NCBI GenBank assembly: GCA_011754535.1
Contig: JAAQVN010000001.1
Location: 2,666,001-2,730,000, forward strand
Direction: 5' to 3'
DNA length: 64,000 nucleotides
Source: Enterobacter asburiae
Lineage (GTDB): Bacteria; Pseudomonadota; Gammaproteobacteria; Enterobacterales; Enterobacteriaceae
In this document: positions 8,701 through 17,332 of the stretch, piece by piece
Position numbering within the stretch: position 1 is the first letter of the stretch
Layout of the letters: every line of letters begins with the position of its first letter
Program-made: the position numbers and the translations under genes
The notes under the pieces: generated by a model
The model's input: only the letters and a program-made list of their open reading frames with translations
What the model was told of the DNA's origin: nothing
Database searches by the model: none

Positions 8701-8801
8701 TGTTTGGCGGCATGATTAGCGGCACGCTTCTCGCGATCTTCTTCGTCCCGGTATTCTTTATTGTCGTTGCGCGTTTCGTTGAAGACGCCAGGGACGGATA
8801 G
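5706..8801 (+). CDS. AdeB-like RND multidrug efflux permease
   Basis: 1031 residues, full length for a hydrophobe/amphiphile-efflux RND pump. It opens with FFIERPIFAWVVALFIV (first membrane helix) and holds the usual two repeats of six helices plus two large periplasmic porter loops. The proton-relay residues are all present: Asp407 and Asp408 (IIVDDAIVVVENVER), Lys933 (SAKNAILIVEF) and Thr970 (LMTSLAFT). Segments such as FDTAPFVKLSI, LGFGFSGSGPN and NDYPNNGRVQQVI resemble AdeB more than AcrB or OqxB. Expected role: inner-membrane proton antiporter exporting drugs in a complex with a periplasmic adaptor and an outer-membrane channel. Neither partner gene is beside it, so it would have to recruit AcrA- or MdtE-like and TolC-like proteins. 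The start overlaps a short upstream frame (TAATG). No inactivating change is visible. Confidence 0.92.
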   Translation: MPHFFIERPIFAWVVALFIVLAGVLSIPRLPVAQYPAVAPPGIIISVTYPGASPDIMNTSVVSLIEREISGVDNLLYFESSSDTTGSASITVTFKPGTDIKLAQMDLQNQIKIVEPRLPQAVRQNGINVEAANSGFLMMVGLKSPTGKFEEADLSDYFARHVSDELRRVPGVGKIQLFGGEKALRIWLDPMKLHSYGLSVSDVLTAVGQQNALVSPGKTGDEPASEGQGVTYPIAVKGQLASVEAFRNITLKSEASGARLKLSDVARIESGLQSYAFGIRENGVPATAAAVQLSPGANAMSTAAGVRARVDELSQVLPEGMMFTVPFDTAPFVKLSIMKVVQTFVEAMVLVFLVMLLFLHKIRCTLIPAIVAPVALLGTFTVMLLSGYSINILTMFGIVLAIGIIVDDAIVVVENVERLMEEKKRSPRDATREAMNEITPAIIGITLVLTAVFIPMGFAEGSVGIIYRQFCISMAVSILLSAFLALTLTPALCATLLKPHSAEKHGGGRFAAGFNARFRTLTRWYESGLGTVLRRTGRMLLLYVALCAALFLGLSSLPSSFLPDEDQGYFMSSIQLPSDATMQRTLNVVKKFEEEIAARPDIESNIMILGFGFSGSGPNSAMGFTTLKDWKDRQGSTAQNEADHIQASMASVSDAVTMSLLPPAISDMGTSSGFTWYVQDRAGLGYEALKSATDALVVKANQRPELSDVYIDGLPEGTSLALHIDREKAEALGVSFDEINQTLSVTMGSNYVNDYPNNGRVQQVIIQADAPYRMQPEQILKLSVKNRMGQMVPVSTFATLSWNVAPQQLTRYQGYSAIRITGSAAPGTSSGTAMRAMETLSRDLPQGMAGEWAGSSLQERKSESQLPGLIVLSILVVFMVLAALYESWSIPFAVMLVVPLGLIGAVAAVSVAGTTNDVFFKVGLITLIGLSAKNAILIVEFARQLHREGQSLLAATIQAASQRLRPILMTSLAFTLGVVPLMLARGASDSTQHAIGTGVFGGMISGTLLAIFFVPVFFIVVARFVEDARDG

Positions 8802-8934
8802 CGGATCCTCGCTGGTTGGATGAGGCGAAGCTGCTGCCGGGTGATATACTGGACGAATGCTGAAATTTTGAGCCCCCGCCAGCCCGCGCCTCACCTTTTA
8901 GGGCATTCGTCTTCAGAGATCGGCGAGAAATATC

Positions 8935-8965
8935 GTGACACAAGGGGCCGTGAGTGGGCTATAAT
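8935..8965 (+). promoter_or_regulatory. Probable fabI promoter
   Basis: A perfect -10 TATAAT at 8960-8965, with GTGACA at 8935-8940 as a weak -35 (19-base spacing) or GACACA at 8937-8942 (17-base spacing). It lies about 90 bases before the fabI start. Two copies of AATTTCGA follow at 8963-8970 and 8974-8981; their meaning is unknown. Confidence 0.55.
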
Positions 8966-9054
8966 TTCGAGCTAATTTCGAATGATTTTGAAATACTGCC
9001 TGTAACGCTATGAATTACAAGGCAAAATAAGCAATGAATATAAGGATTAAAGCT

Positions 9055-9843
9055 ATGGGTTTTCTTTCCGGTAAGCGCATTCTGGTGACTGGCGTTGCCA
9101 GCAAACTGTCCATCGCATACGGCATCGCACAGGCAATGCATCGCGAAGGCGCTGAGCTGGCGTTCACCTACCAGAACGACAAGCTGAAAGGCCGTGTTGA
9201 AGAGTTTGCCGCGCAGCTGGGTTCCAGCATTGTTCTGGAATGTGACGTTGCACAAGACGAAAGCATCGACGGCATGTTTGCTGAACTGGCAAAAGCATGG
9301 CCGAAATTCGACGGTTTCGTTCACTCCATTGGCTTCGCTCCTGGCGACCAACTGGACGGCGACTACGTGAACGCGGTTACCCGTGATGGCTTCAAAATCG
9401 CTCACGACATCAGCTCCTACAGCTTCGTAGCGATGGCAAAATCCTGCCGCGCGATGCTGAACCCGGGTGCAGCCCTGCTGACCCTGTCCTACCTGGGCGC
9501 TGAACGTGCTATCCCTAACTACAACGTTATGGGTCTGGCGAAAGCGTCTCTGGAAGCCAACGTACGCTACATGGCAAACGCAATGGGTCCAGAAGGCGTG
9601 CGTGTTAACGCCATCTCTGCGGGTCCTATCCGTACCCTGGCGGCGTCCGGCATCAAAGATTTCCGTAAAATGCTGGCACACTGCGAAGCGGTTACCCCGA
9701 TTCGTCGTACCGTTACCATTGAAGATGTGGGTAACTCTGCTGCATTCCTGTGCTCTGATCTTTCCGCAGGTATCTCCGGCGAAGTGGTTCACGTTGACGG
9801 CGGCTTCAACATCGCTGCAATGAACGAGCTGGAAATTAAATAA
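9055..9843 (+). CDS. fabI: Enoyl-[ACP] reductase (NADH)
   Basis: 262 residues, the same length as E. coli FabI and nearly identical in sequence. It performs the last reduction in each fatty-acid elongation cycle and is the target of triclosan and isoniazid-like inhibitors. A short-chain dehydrogenase fold is shown by the nucleotide-binding [10 protein letters not shown] start and the catalytic Tyr156 and Lys163 (NYNVMGLAK). Gly93 (HSIGFAP), the position changed in classical triclosan resistance, is wild type. ATG 9055 is chosen over upstream in-frame ATG 9034 because AAGGA at 9042-9046 is correctly spaced and the protein then begins MGFLSGKR as in E. coli. Confidence 0.98.
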   Translation: MGFLSGKRILVTGVASKLSIAYGIAQAMHREGAELAFTYQNDKLKGRVEEFAAQLGSSIVLECDVAQDESIDGMFAELAKAWPKFDGFVHSIGFAPGDQLDGDYVNAVTRDGFKIAHDISSYSFVAMAKSCRAMLNPGAALLTLSYLGAERAIPNYNVMGLAKASLEANVRYMANAMGPEGVRVNAISAGPIRTLAASGIKDFRKMLAHCEAVTPIRRTVTIEDVGNSAAFLCSDLSAGISGEVVHVDGGFNIAAMNELEIK

Positions 9844-9849
9844 GCTGTG

Positions 9850-9880
9850 GCTCTCTTCCCGCACGGGAAGAGAGCTTACC
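9850..9880 (+). terminator. Terminator hairpin after fabI
   Basis: An 11-bp perfect stem GCTCTCTTCCC (9850-9860) with its complement at 9865-9875 and a 4-base loop. The following run is only TTACCCC, so the hairpin is strong but the T-tract is poor. Confidence 0.6.
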
Positions 9881-9999
9881 CCCTCCGCACTCCCCCCTTC
9901 GTTATTCCGTTCTGCTATTTGTTATCACCTAACAATATTTTTCCCTTTATCTGCCTTACGCCAGGATATTGATCGCCATTTTGAGATCAAGGAACGCAC

Positions 10000-10986
10000 A
10001 TGGAACAACGCCGTTTTTCCGGCAAAGGCCACTGGTATCACGAAACCCAGTCAAACCACGCGCAGCCGGATGTGCTGCCTCTGGTGCCCGAAGCCGCTAA
10101 CGTCGACGATCGTTTTTTGCTCGATTTAGCCCTGCCAGATGAGATTGTCGCCGCCTGTACCGGCTGGCTTGCTCCAGCCAGATCCTTATGCCACCAGCTG
10201 TTCCCACTCTCACTTCCCGTAAACCGCCTGCGAACGCTCAGCGCCTACGATCGGTTAAGTACCGCGTTGACGGTGGCGCAGGCCTGCGGCGTTCAACGGC
10301 TTTGCAACCACTACGCCGCCCTCCTCGCCCCGCTGCCGGGTCCCGACTCCTCCCGCGAAAGTAACCGACGGCTGGCGCAAATCACCCAGTACGCCCGCCA
10401 GCTCGCCAGCTCGCCTGACGTCATTGATGATAAGGCGCGAAACGAGCTTGATGAGGTAGGTCTGTCTACCTATGACATAGTGGTGATTAACCAGATAATC
10501 GGCTTTATCGGTTTTCAGGCGCGCGTGGTCGCCGTCTTTCAGGCGCTGCTTGGCCATCCCGTTCGCTGGTTGCCGGGCCATCATATTCAGCCACACAGCC
10601 TGCCGGCGTGCTCCGACGCGTGGATAGTGCTTCTGCCCGTTGTCGAGCTTCGCTATGCCAGTGCGCATCAACTTGAGTCCCTCTCCCGCTGGCAGGCAGA
10701 GCCCGCGCTTGAGGCGCTGACGCCGGTACTGTGTCATGAACCGACCTTGCTCGACCTGACGGGTGAGATCCTGATAAACAGCCGGGAAACGATTTCGCAT
10801 CCTCCTCCAGCGCTTACGGCAGCAGCCGAATTGCTGACACGCTCGCCGGACCGCTTCAGTGCCGCACAATTTACCCCGCTAACGGAAGAAGGACTTACTG
10901 CCGTTCAGGCGATCAACCTGCTGAGCCAATGCGCGCTGGAGGGCTGGCTCAATCGGCTAAAAGTCGCTTCCGGCAAAGCGGAATAA
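10000..10986 (+). CDS. CMD/AhpD-like peroxidase-related protein
   Basis: 328 residues, start ATG 10000 with AAGGAA at 9989-9994. It looks like two carboxymuconolactone-decarboxylase/AhpD-type units: the first around residues 80-115 (LSTALTVAQACGVQRLCNHYAALL), the second around 150-190 (GLSTYDIVVINQIIGFIGFQARVV). Proteins of this kind are annotated as peroxidase-related or CMD-domain proteins. The classic AhpD motif CxxC is not intact: the cysteines of the first unit are six apart (CGVQRLC, followed by NHY), and the second unit has none. I do not recognise a specific function. E. coli lacks a gene here between fabI and rnb. It has its own promoter space of about 120 bases and no partner gene. 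Confidence 0.55.
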   Translation: MEQRRFSGKGHWYHETQSNHAQPDVLPLVPEAANVDDRFLLDLALPDEIVAACTGWLAPARSLCHQLFPLSLPVNRLRTLSAYDRLSTALTVAQACGVQRLCNHYAALLAPLPGPDSSRESNRRLAQITQYARQLASSPDVIDDKARNELDEVGLSTYDIVVINQIIGFIGFQARVVAVFQALLGHPVRWLPGHHIQPHSLPACSDAWIVLLPVVELRYASAHQLESLSRWQAEPALEALTPVLCHEPTLLDLTGEILINSRETISHPPPALTAAAELLTRSPDRFSAAQFTPLTEEGLTAVQAINLLSQCALEGWLNRLKVASGKAE

Positions 10987-11074
10987 CCACACTCTTTCCC
11001 CAAAGAGCGCTTGCTGTAGCAGTGAGAATCGCGTAAAACTGTCAGCCGCTCAATGGCTACGAAAATAGAACATT

Positions 11075-13009
11075 ATGTTTCAGGACAACCCGCTGCTAGC
11101 GCAGCTTAAACAGCAACTGCATTCCCAGACGCCGCGTGCAGAAGGGGTCGTGAAAGCCACGGAAAAGGGCTTTGGCTTCCTTGAAGTTGACGCGCAGAAA
11201 AGCTACTTCATTCCGCCACCGCAGATGAAGAAAGTGATGCATGGCGATCGCGTCATGGCCGTCATCCATACCGAGAAAGAACGTGAATCCGCCGAGCCGG
11301 AAGAACTGATCGAGCCGTTCCTGACCCGCTTTGTGGGCAAAGTGCAGAGAAAGGACGATCGTCTTTCTGTCGTGCCGGATCACCCCCTGCTGAAAGATGC
11401 CATTCCGTGCCGCGCCGCCCGCGGCGTTGAGCATGATTTTAAAGAAGGTGACTGGGCCGTAGCAGAAATGCGCCGTCATCCTTTGAAAGGCGACCGCGGT
11501 TTCTATGCTGAACTGACCCAGTTCATCACCTTTGGCGACGACCATTTCGTCCCGTGGTGGGTCACGCTGGCGCGCCATAATCTTGAAAAAGAAGCGCCGA
11601 ACGGCGTGGCAACCGAGATGCAGGATGAAGGTCTGACGCGCCGCGATCTCACCGCGCTGGAGTTTGTCACCATCGACAGCGCCAGCACCGAAGATATGGA
11701 CGATGCGCTCTACGCTGAAGAGAGCGCCGATAGCAAACTGCATTTGACCGTCGCCATTGCCGATCCCACCGCCTGGATCGTAGAAGGCAGCAAGCTGGAC
11801 GAAACGGCGAAAATCCGCGCGTTCACGAACTACCTGCCGGGCTTTAACATCCCGATGCTGCCGCGCGAACTGTCTGACGACCTCTGCTCGCTGCGCCCAA
11901 ATGAGGTGCGTCCGGTTCTTGCCTGCCGCATGACCATTGCCGCCGATGGCGCGATTGAAGACGATATCGAGTTCTTTGCCGCCACCATCGAATCCAAAGC
12001 CAAGCTGGCCTACGATAACGTCTCCGACTGGCTGGAAAATACCGGCAGCTGGAAACCTGAATCAGACGTCATAGCCGCGCAGCTCCGTCTGCTGCACCGC
12101 ATCTGTCTGAACCGCGGCGAGTGGCGTAAAACCCACGCGCTGGTGTTCAAAGACCGACCGGATTATCGCTTTGTTCTGGGCGAGAAAGGTGAAGTGCTGG
12201 ACATCGTGGCCGAACCGCGACGCATTGCGAACCGCATCGTTGAAGAGGCAATGATTTCCGCCAACATCTGTGCCGCACGCGTGCTGCGCGACAGGCTGGG
12301 CTTTGGTATTTACAACGTTCACACCGGATTCGACCCGGCCAATACCGAAGCGCTGGCGGCTCTGCTGAAGAATCACGATGTGCATGTTGATCCGGAAGAA
12401 GTGCTGACGCTGCCAGGCTTCTGCAAGCTTCGCCGCGAGCTGGACGCTCAGCCGTCCGGTTTCCTGGATAGCCGTATTCGCCGCTTCCAGTCCTTCGCGG
12501 AAATCAGCACCGAGCCAGGCCCGCACTTCGGCCTCGGTCTGGAGGCCTACGCCACCTGGACATCCCCAATCCGCAAGTATGGCGATATGGTTAACCACCG
12601 CCTGCTGAAAGCGATTATCAAGGGCGAAACCATTGCCCGGCCTCAGGACGACACGACCCTGCAGATGGCCGAGCGTCGCCGTCTGAACCGCATGGCGGAA
12701 CGTGACGTAGGAGACTGGCTTTATGCGCGCTTCCTGCAGGATAAAGCCGGTACCGATACCCGTTTCGCGGCGGAGATCGTTGATATCAGCCGCGGCGGAA
12801 TGCGCGTACGCCTGGTGGATAACGGTGCGGTAGCCTTTATCCCTGCTCCGTTCCTGCACGCCGTTCGTGACGAACTGATCTGCAGTCAGGAAAGCGGCAC
12901 CGTGCAAATTAAAGGCGAGACGGTTTACAAAGTCACTGACGTGATTGACGTGACTATCGCTGAAGTTCGCATGGAAACCCGCAGTATTATTGCGCGCCCT
13001 GTCGCCTGA
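11075..13009 (+). CDS. rnb: Exoribonuclease II
   Basis: 644 residues, as in E. coli. RNase II degrades single-stranded RNA processively from the 3' end. The order is two N-terminal cold-shock domains, the RNB catalytic domain and a C-terminal S1 domain. The metal-binding cluster [10 protein letters not shown] carries Asp207, Asp209 and Asp210 at the same numbering as in E. coli. The start ATG 11075 has no strong Shine-Dalgarno sequence (preceded by GAAAATAGAACATT), which also holds in E. coli as far as I recall. A strong terminator follows, and the downstream pdeR gene follows the E. coli arrangement; PdeR has been reported to influence RNase II stability. Confidence 0.98.
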   Translation: MFQDNPLLAQLKQQLHSQTPRAEGVVKATEKGFGFLEVDAQKSYFIPPPQMKKVMHGDRVMAVIHTEKERESAEPEELIEPFLTRFVGKVQRKDDRLSVVPDHPLLKDAIPCRAARGVEHDFKEGDWAVAEMRRHPLKGDRGFYAELTQFITFGDDHFVPWWVTLARHNLEKEAPNGVATEMQDEGLTRRDLTALEFVTIDSASTEDMDDALYAEESADSKLHLTVAIADPTAWIVEGSKLDETAKIRAFTNYLPGFNIPMLPRELSDDLCSLRPNEVRPVLACRMTIAADGAIEDDIEFFAATIESKAKLAYDNVSDWLENTGSWKPESDVIAAQLRLLHRICLNRGEWRKTHALVFKDRPDYRFVLGEKGEVLDIVAEPRRIANRIVEEAMISANICAARVLRDRLGFGIYNVHTGFDPANTEALAALLKNHDVHVDPEEVLTLPGFCKLRRELDAQPSGFLDSRIRRFQSFAEISTEPGPHFGLGLEAYATWTSPIRKYGDMVNHRLLKAIIKGETIARPQDDTTLQMAERRRLNRMAERDVGDWLYARFLQDKAGTDTRFAAEIVDISRGGMRVRLVDNGAVAFIPAPFLHAVRDELICSQESGTVQIKGETVYKVTDVIDVTIAEVRMETRSIIARPVA

Positions 13010-13020
13010 TAACCTCTGCT

Positions 13021-13062
13021 AAATTGTCGGTCATTTCCGTTCGGAAAGGCCGACAATTTTTT
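13021..13062 (+). terminator. Rho-independent terminator of rnb
   Basis: Stem AAATTGTCGG at 13021-13030 pairs with 13050-13059. A smaller TTTCC/GGAAA stem lies inside, and a T-run follows. Confidence 0.9.
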
Positions 13063-13251
13063 CTCCCGTCTTTCCCCCCGCAAAAGCATCATTTTTCTTA
13101 CTTTTTTCAGTCCCGGCTCGCCCAAAATGGCCATAATTATCTACAGTAAAAGAGTGCTGTCCTGTTCGGGCACGTGGATTTTATACGCTCAGCATTTTTA
13201 TATGCCTGATGCGTTTTATTATAAAAAAGCTCAGAAAAACAATACTTTCAC

Positions 13252-13272
13252 TGCGGCTTTGCCGCAATTTTT
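13252..13272 (+). terminator. Terminator-like hairpin upstream of pdeR
   Basis: TGCGGC (13252-13257), loop TTT, GCCGCA (13261-13266), then ATTTTT. It has the form of an intrinsic terminator, but it stands 60 bases before the pdeR start and 190 bases after the rnb terminator. It is either a second stop for rnb read-through or an attenuator in a pdeR leader. Confidence 0.55.
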
Positions 13273-13333
13273 AACGGAAAAGTCGACGGCAAATGAATAA
13301 TTTGTGCGCTAATACGTCGCGGCGGGAGAAATC

Positions 13334-15325
13334 ATGATCGACGAACTTGTGCAGAATTTGCTGTTTCGTTACACGGGTACTCACAGCCCGTGGTGGCGAT
13401 TGTCGGCTGATAGCAACGCTCTGCACCTTGCTGCCAGCGAAAATGCAGACGTCACTCAGGTGGTCACGCTGACCGACGATCAGGCCGCACTGATCCGCCA
13501 GCTAACGGTGATTACCTCCAGCCTTTCTATGAACCTTTCTCTTTATGGCGAAGAAGTTCCCGTCCATCTTGTCGGACGAAAAATAACCCGCAACGAGTGG
13601 GCCGGCACGGCCTCCGCCTGGAACGATACGCCCTCCGTGGCACGCGATCTGGCTCAGGGGCTCTCCTTTGCAGAACAGGTTGTTTCTGAAGCGAATTCCG
13701 TCATTGTTATTCTCGATCAAAACGGCAATATCCAGCGTTTTAACCGCCTGAGTGAAGAGTACACCGGTCTTAAAGAACACGAAGTCATTGGCCAGAACGT
13801 GTTTGAACTGTTCATGAGCCGCAGCGAAGCGGCAGCCTCGAAGCGCAACATTGCGGGTATCTTTCGCAACAGCAGCTCCTACGAAGTCGAACGCTGGATC
13901 AAAACGCGGAAAGGGCAACGCTTGTTTCTGTTCAGAAATAAATTCGTTCACAGCGGCAGCGGTAAAAATGAAATTTTTCTTATCTGTTCAGGGACCGACA
14001 TTACCGAAGAACGGCGGGCGCAAGAGCGCCTGCGCGTGTTGGCCAATACTGATACCATCACCGGCTTGCCAAACCGCAACGCGATCCACGAGCTGATTTC
14101 AGGCGCCATAGCCAACCGCGGCGATACGCAGGTTGGCGTGGTGTACCTCGACCTGGATAACTTCAAAAAGGTCAACGATGCCTACGGACATATGTTCGGC
14201 GATCAGCTGCTGCAGGCGGTTGCACTTGCCCTTCTGAGTTGCCTGGATGAGGGGCAAGTTTTAGCGCGGCTCGGTGGCGATGAGTTTATCGTTATGGCCA
14301 CCCATACCTCTCAGGGCTCTCTGGAAGCGATGGCGTCGCGCATTTTGACCCGCCTGCGTCAGCCGTTCAGAATCGGTCTGATTGAGGTTTACACCGGTTG
14401 CTCCCTGGGAATCGCCCTCGCGCCGCAACACGGGAACGATCGGGAAAGCGTGATTCGCAATGCCGATACCGCTATGTACACCGCCAAGGAAAACGGCCGT
14501 GGCAAGTTCTGCGTCTTCTCCCCCGAGATGAACCAGCGCGTGTTTGAGTATCTGTGGCTGGACACCAACCTGCGTAAAGCGCTGGATAACGATCAGCTCC
14601 TGATCCACTACCAGCCAAAAATCACCTGGCGCGGCGAGGTCAGAAGCCTTGAAGCGCTGGTCCGCTGGCAGTCGCCCGAGCGCGGGCTGATCCCTCCTCT
14701 GGAATTTATCTCTTATGCCGAGGAGTCCGGTTTGATTGTCCCGCTGGGTCGCTGGGTGATGCTTGATGTGGTTCGGCAGGTGGCAAAATGGCGAGACAAG
14801 GGAATTAACCTGCGCGTGGCGGTGAACGTCTCAGCACGTCAGCTCGCCGACCAGACAATTTTCAGTGAGTTAAAGCAGGCGCTTAAGGATCTGCATTTTG
14901 AGTACTGCCCTATCGATGTCGAGTTGACCGAAAGCTGTCTTATCGAAAACGAAGAGCTGGCGCTCTCTGTGATCCAGCAATTCAGCCGGCTCGGGGCACA
15001 AATTCATCTGGACGATTTCGGTACCGGCTACTCTTCTCTCTCCCAGCTGGCGCGTTTTCCTATCGATGCTATTAAGCTCGATCAGGCTTTTGTCAGAGAT
15101 ATTCATAAGCACTCTGTCTCCCAGTCTCTGGTGCGCGCCATTGTCGCAGTGGCGCAGGCGCTAAATCTGCAGGTGATTGCCGAAGGGGTGGAGAACGCAA
15201 AAGAGGACGCCTTTCTGACCAAGAACGGCGTCAACGAACGACAGGGTTTTCTTTTCGCTAAGCCGATGCCCGCTGCCGCATTCGAGCGCTGGCTAAAACG
15301 ATATCAAGCGCGACAACAGCGTTAA
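13334..15325 (+). CDS. pdeR: Cyclic-di-GMP phosphodiesterase PdeR
   Basis: 663 residues (E. coli PdeR, formerly YciR/Gmr, has 661). A PAS domain at about 110-225 is followed by a GGDEF domain with intact GGDEF at 314-318 and an EAL domain with EAL at 440-442 and [10 protein letters not shown] downstream. By knowledge of the E. coli protein, it is a trigger enzyme: it binds and breaks c-di-GMP, and at low c-di-GMP inhibits DgcM and MlrA, repressing csgD and curli. Start ATG 13334 follows GGGAG. A possible weak terminator, GCCATAA (15327) pairing with TTATGGC (15363) before TTTTTT, follows the stop. Confidence 0.95.
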   Translation: MIDELVQNLLFRYTGTHSPWWRLSADSNALHLAASENADVTQVVTLTDDQAALIRQLTVITSSLSMNLSLYGEEVPVHLVGRKITRNEWAGTASAWNDTPSVARDLAQGLSFAEQVVSEANSVIVILDQNGNIQRFNRLSEEYTGLKEHEVIGQNVFELFMSRSEAAASKRNIAGIFRNSSSYEVERWIKTRKGQRLFLFRNKFVHSGSGKNEIFLICSGTDITEERRAQERLRVLANTDTITGLPNRNAIHELISGAIANRGDTQVGVVYLDLDNFKKVNDAYGHMFGDQLLQAVALALLSCLDEGQVLARLGGDEFIVMATHTSQGSLEAMASRILTRLRQPFRIGLIEVYTGCSLGIALAPQHGNDRESVIRNADTAMYTAKENGRGKFCVFSPEMNQRVFEYLWLDTNLRKALDNDQLLIHYQPKITWRGEVRSLEALVRWQSPERGLIPPLEFISYAEESGLIVPLGRWVMLDVVRQVAKWRDKGINLRVAVNVSARQLADQTIFSELKQALKDLHFEYCPIDVELTESCLIENEELALSVIQQFSRLGAQIHLDDFGTGYSSLSQLARFPIDAIKLDQAFVRDIHKHSVSQSLVRAIVAVAQALNLQVIAEGVENAKEDAFLTKNGVNERQGFLFAKPMPAAAFERWLKRYQARQQR

Positions 15326-15443
15326 GGCCATAAAGAGGTTCACTTTCGTTTATGTAATTTCGTTATGGCGTTTTTTCCCTTCTCTTTTGACCCTATTTTC
15401 TGCATCATTGAAATTATTAACTTTTCGTTCCTGGGGAGAGATT

Positions 15444-15626
15444 ATGTCTACTATTGATCCACAAGCTGTAGCACAACGTATTGATACCGTGCTGGATATC
15501 CTGGTGGCGGGTGATTATCACTCTGCGATCCGTAATCTCGAGATCCTGAAGTCTGAACTCCTCGCTCAGGATGGCGCTGACAATGCCCCCGAAAACCGAC
15601 AGCCTAAAGCGCCGTGGGAAGTTTAA
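15444..15626 (+). CDS. yciZ: YciZ, DUF2525 protein
   Basis: 60 residues from ATG 15444, with GGGGAG upstream at 15433-15438. The central [19 protein letters not shown] and the C-terminal PKAPWEV match the E. coli YciZ protein as I remember it (57 residues). The function is unknown; the protein is small, helical and acidic, without a membrane segment. An in-frame upstream extension to 15387 has no ribosome-binding site. It lies between pdeR and yciT, as in E. coli. Confidence 0.88.
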   Translation: MSTIDPQAVAQRIDTVLDILVAGDYHSAIRNLEILKSELLAQDGADNAPENRQPKAPWEV

Positions 15627-15669
15627 TCCCACTGTCCCAGACCTCGTTTCGCTTTATTAATTGGATGCT

Positions 15670-16422
15670 ATGAATTCCCGACAACAACTCATTTTGCAGA
15701 TGGTCATCGATCAGGGGCGCGTAAGCGTAGTCGAACTCGCGAAAACCACCGGCGTTTCCGAAGTCACCATCCGTCAGGATCTTAATCTGCTGGAAAAACA
15801 GAGCTACCTGCGCCGTGCGCATGGCTATGCCGTGCCGCTGGACAGCGACGACGTTGAGACGCGCATGATGAATAACTACGCGCTTAAACGAGAACTGGCA
15901 GAATTTGCCGCATCGCTGGTAAACCCAGGCGAGACGGTCTTTATTGAAAACGGCAGCAGCAACGCCCTGCTGGCACGTACGCTTGCCGAACAAAAAGACG
16001 TTACCATCATCACCGTCAGCAGCTATATCGCCCATTTGCTCAAAGAGACGCGCTGTGAGGTGATTTTACTGGGTGGCATTTACCAGAAAAAGAGTGAGAG
16101 CATGGTAGGCCCGCTGACCCGGCAGTATGTCCAGCAGGTTCATTTCAGTAAGGCGTTTATCGGGATTGACGGCTGGCAGCCGGAGACAGGCTTCACCGGC
16201 CGGGATATGATGCGATCTGACGTGGTTAATGCCGTCCTAGAAAAAGAGTGTGAAGCCATTGTGTTGACCGACAGTTCCAAATTTGGTGCCGTTCATCCTT
16301 ACACCATGGGTCCAGCCGCGCGCTTCAGCCGCGTAATTACCGACGAAAGGTTAAGCGACGAACATCGTATTAAACTGGAAGAAGACGGTCTCATTGTCGA
16401 TATTATTAAAACCTCCGCCTGA
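15670..16422 (+). CDS. yciT: DeoR-family regulator YciT
   Basis: 250 residues. The N-terminal DeoR winged helix ([25 protein letters not shown]) is followed by the DeoR sensor domain with [13 protein letters not shown] and KAFIGIDG motifs, which in the family binds a sugar phosphate. The E. coli homologue is linked to osmotic-stress response. ATG 15670 is used; TTG 15661 would add three residues. A hairpin (TGCGCCCG at 16431, complement at 16444) follows the stop but lacks a T-tract. Confidence 0.95.
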   Translation: MNSRQQLILQMVIDQGRVSVVELAKTTGVSEVTIRQDLNLLEKQSYLRRAHGYAVPLDSDDVETRMMNNYALKRELAEFAASLVNPGETVFIENGSSNALLARTLAEQKDVTIITVSSYIAHLLKETRCEVILLGGIYQKKSESMVGPLTRQYVQQVHFSKAFIGIDGWQPETGFTGRDMMRSDVVNAVLEKECEAIVLTDSSKFGAVHPYTMGPAARFSRVITDERLSDEHRIKLEEDGLIVDIIKTSA

Positions 16423-16629
16423 CTCCATTTTGCGCCCGTATGCCGGGCGCATATGCCCCTACGTCTGAGAGGATTCCTAACCTTCCTTTAAGAGTTTTTA
16501 CCTGTTTAACCTGCCGTAAAGTCGTAAAATTAATGTTAGCGATATAACAGGAAGTGACTATCACTTGCGTGATTACGTAACGCCTGCGCGACCAGCTTTC
16601 ACGGGAAAAGAATTAAGTATTCATTTTGA

Positions 16630-16639
16630 CTATACTTAA
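16630..16639 (+). promoter_or_regulatory. RpoS-type -10 element of osmB
   Basis: CTATACTTAA at 16630-16639 is close to the extended -10 favoured by sigma-S, with no -35 consensus 17 bases upstream. osmB is a known RpoS- and osmotically induced gene with a promoter of this kind. The element lies about 45 bases before the start codon. Confidence 0.65.
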
Positions 16640-16682
16640 CGTGTACATCTTTCCGTGAATCGATAATTCAGGAGAAAGTATT

Positions 16683-16901
16683 ATGACCTTAACCAGCAAA
16701 AAATTAGCCGCCGCTGTTCTGGCAATCACTGTAGCAATGTCCCTGAGCGCGTGCTCTAACTGGTCTAAACGTGACCGTAACACCGCTATTGGCGCCGGTG
16801 CTGGTGCGCTCGGTGGTGCAGTATTAACGGATGGTAGTACGCTGGGTACATTAGGCGGTGCCGCTGTCGGTGGTATTATCGGTCACCAGGTCGGCAAATA
16901 A
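16683..16901 (+). CDS. osmB: Osmotically inducible lipoprotein OsmB
   Basis: 72 residues, as in E. coli. Lipoprotein signal peptide with lipobox LSAC and acylated Cys24, followed by Ser25, so it should be sorted to the outer membrane. The rest is a glycine-zipper domain (GAGAGALGGAVL...GGAAVGGIIGHQVG). Start ATG 16683 follows CAGGAGAAAG. Confidence 0.97.
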   Translation: MTLTSKKLAAAVLAITVAMSLSACSNWSKRDRNTAIGAGAGALGGAVLTDGSTLGTLGGAAVGGIIGHQVGK

Positions 16902-16976
16902 TTATTCTATAAGCCTTCCCGTTATGGCGATTTAGCATCGCATTTCAGGTCTGACTAACGCACGTATATAACACGA

Positions 16977-17006
16977 GCCACGGCATTTGCCGTGGCTTAT
17001 TTATTT
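16977..17006. terminator. Terminator between osmB and yciH
   Basis: GCCACGGC (16977-16984), loop ATTT, GCCGTGGC (16989-16996), then TTATTTATTTT for the plus strand. osmB and yciH converge here, so it may also serve the pyrF-yciH transcript. Confidence 0.85.
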
Positions 17007-17332
17007 TAACCGCCTGCCAGTTTAACTTTCATGCCTTTGGCTTCAAGCAGCGATTTAATTAAATCGCGTTTATCGCCCTGTATTTCGATAATGCCGTCCT
17101 TAACGGCACCGCCGCAGCCACATTTCTTTTTCAGTTCGGCTGCCAGCTTGTTCAGTTCCGCATCATCCAGATCAATCCCGGAGATCAGGCAGACCCCCTT
17201 TCCTTTTCGTCCGCTGGTCTGACGCTGGATGCGGACAATACCGTCACCTTTCGGACGCTCCGCTTTCATTTTCGGTTCGTCTATGCGCCCGCTCTCCGTT
17301 GAGTAAACCAGACGACTGTTGGAATCGGTCAT
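17006..17332 (-). CDS. yciH: YciH, SUI1/eIF1-like protein
   Basis: 108 residues, as in E. coli. SUI1 fold: the [13 protein letters not shown] strand-loop and [17 protein letters not shown] are the family's hallmarks. The bacterial protein resembles eukaryotic initiation factor 1 and can weakly discriminate initiation complexes; its cellular role is not settled. The start overlaps the pyrF stop (ATGA), so the two are translationally coupled. Confidence 0.96.
   Translation of the reverse strand: MTDSNSRLVYSTESGRIDEPKMKAERPKGDGIVRIQRQTSGRKGKGVCLISGIDLDDAELNKLAAELKKKCGCGGAVKDGIIEIQGDKRDLIKSLLEAKGMKVKLAGG

Noticed and set aside
8959..9864. 301-codon open frame on the minus strand opposite fabI
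   Set aside because: It lies wholly over fabI, which is a highly conserved gene with strong codon bias; long antisense frames are expected there and this one has no recognisable domain.
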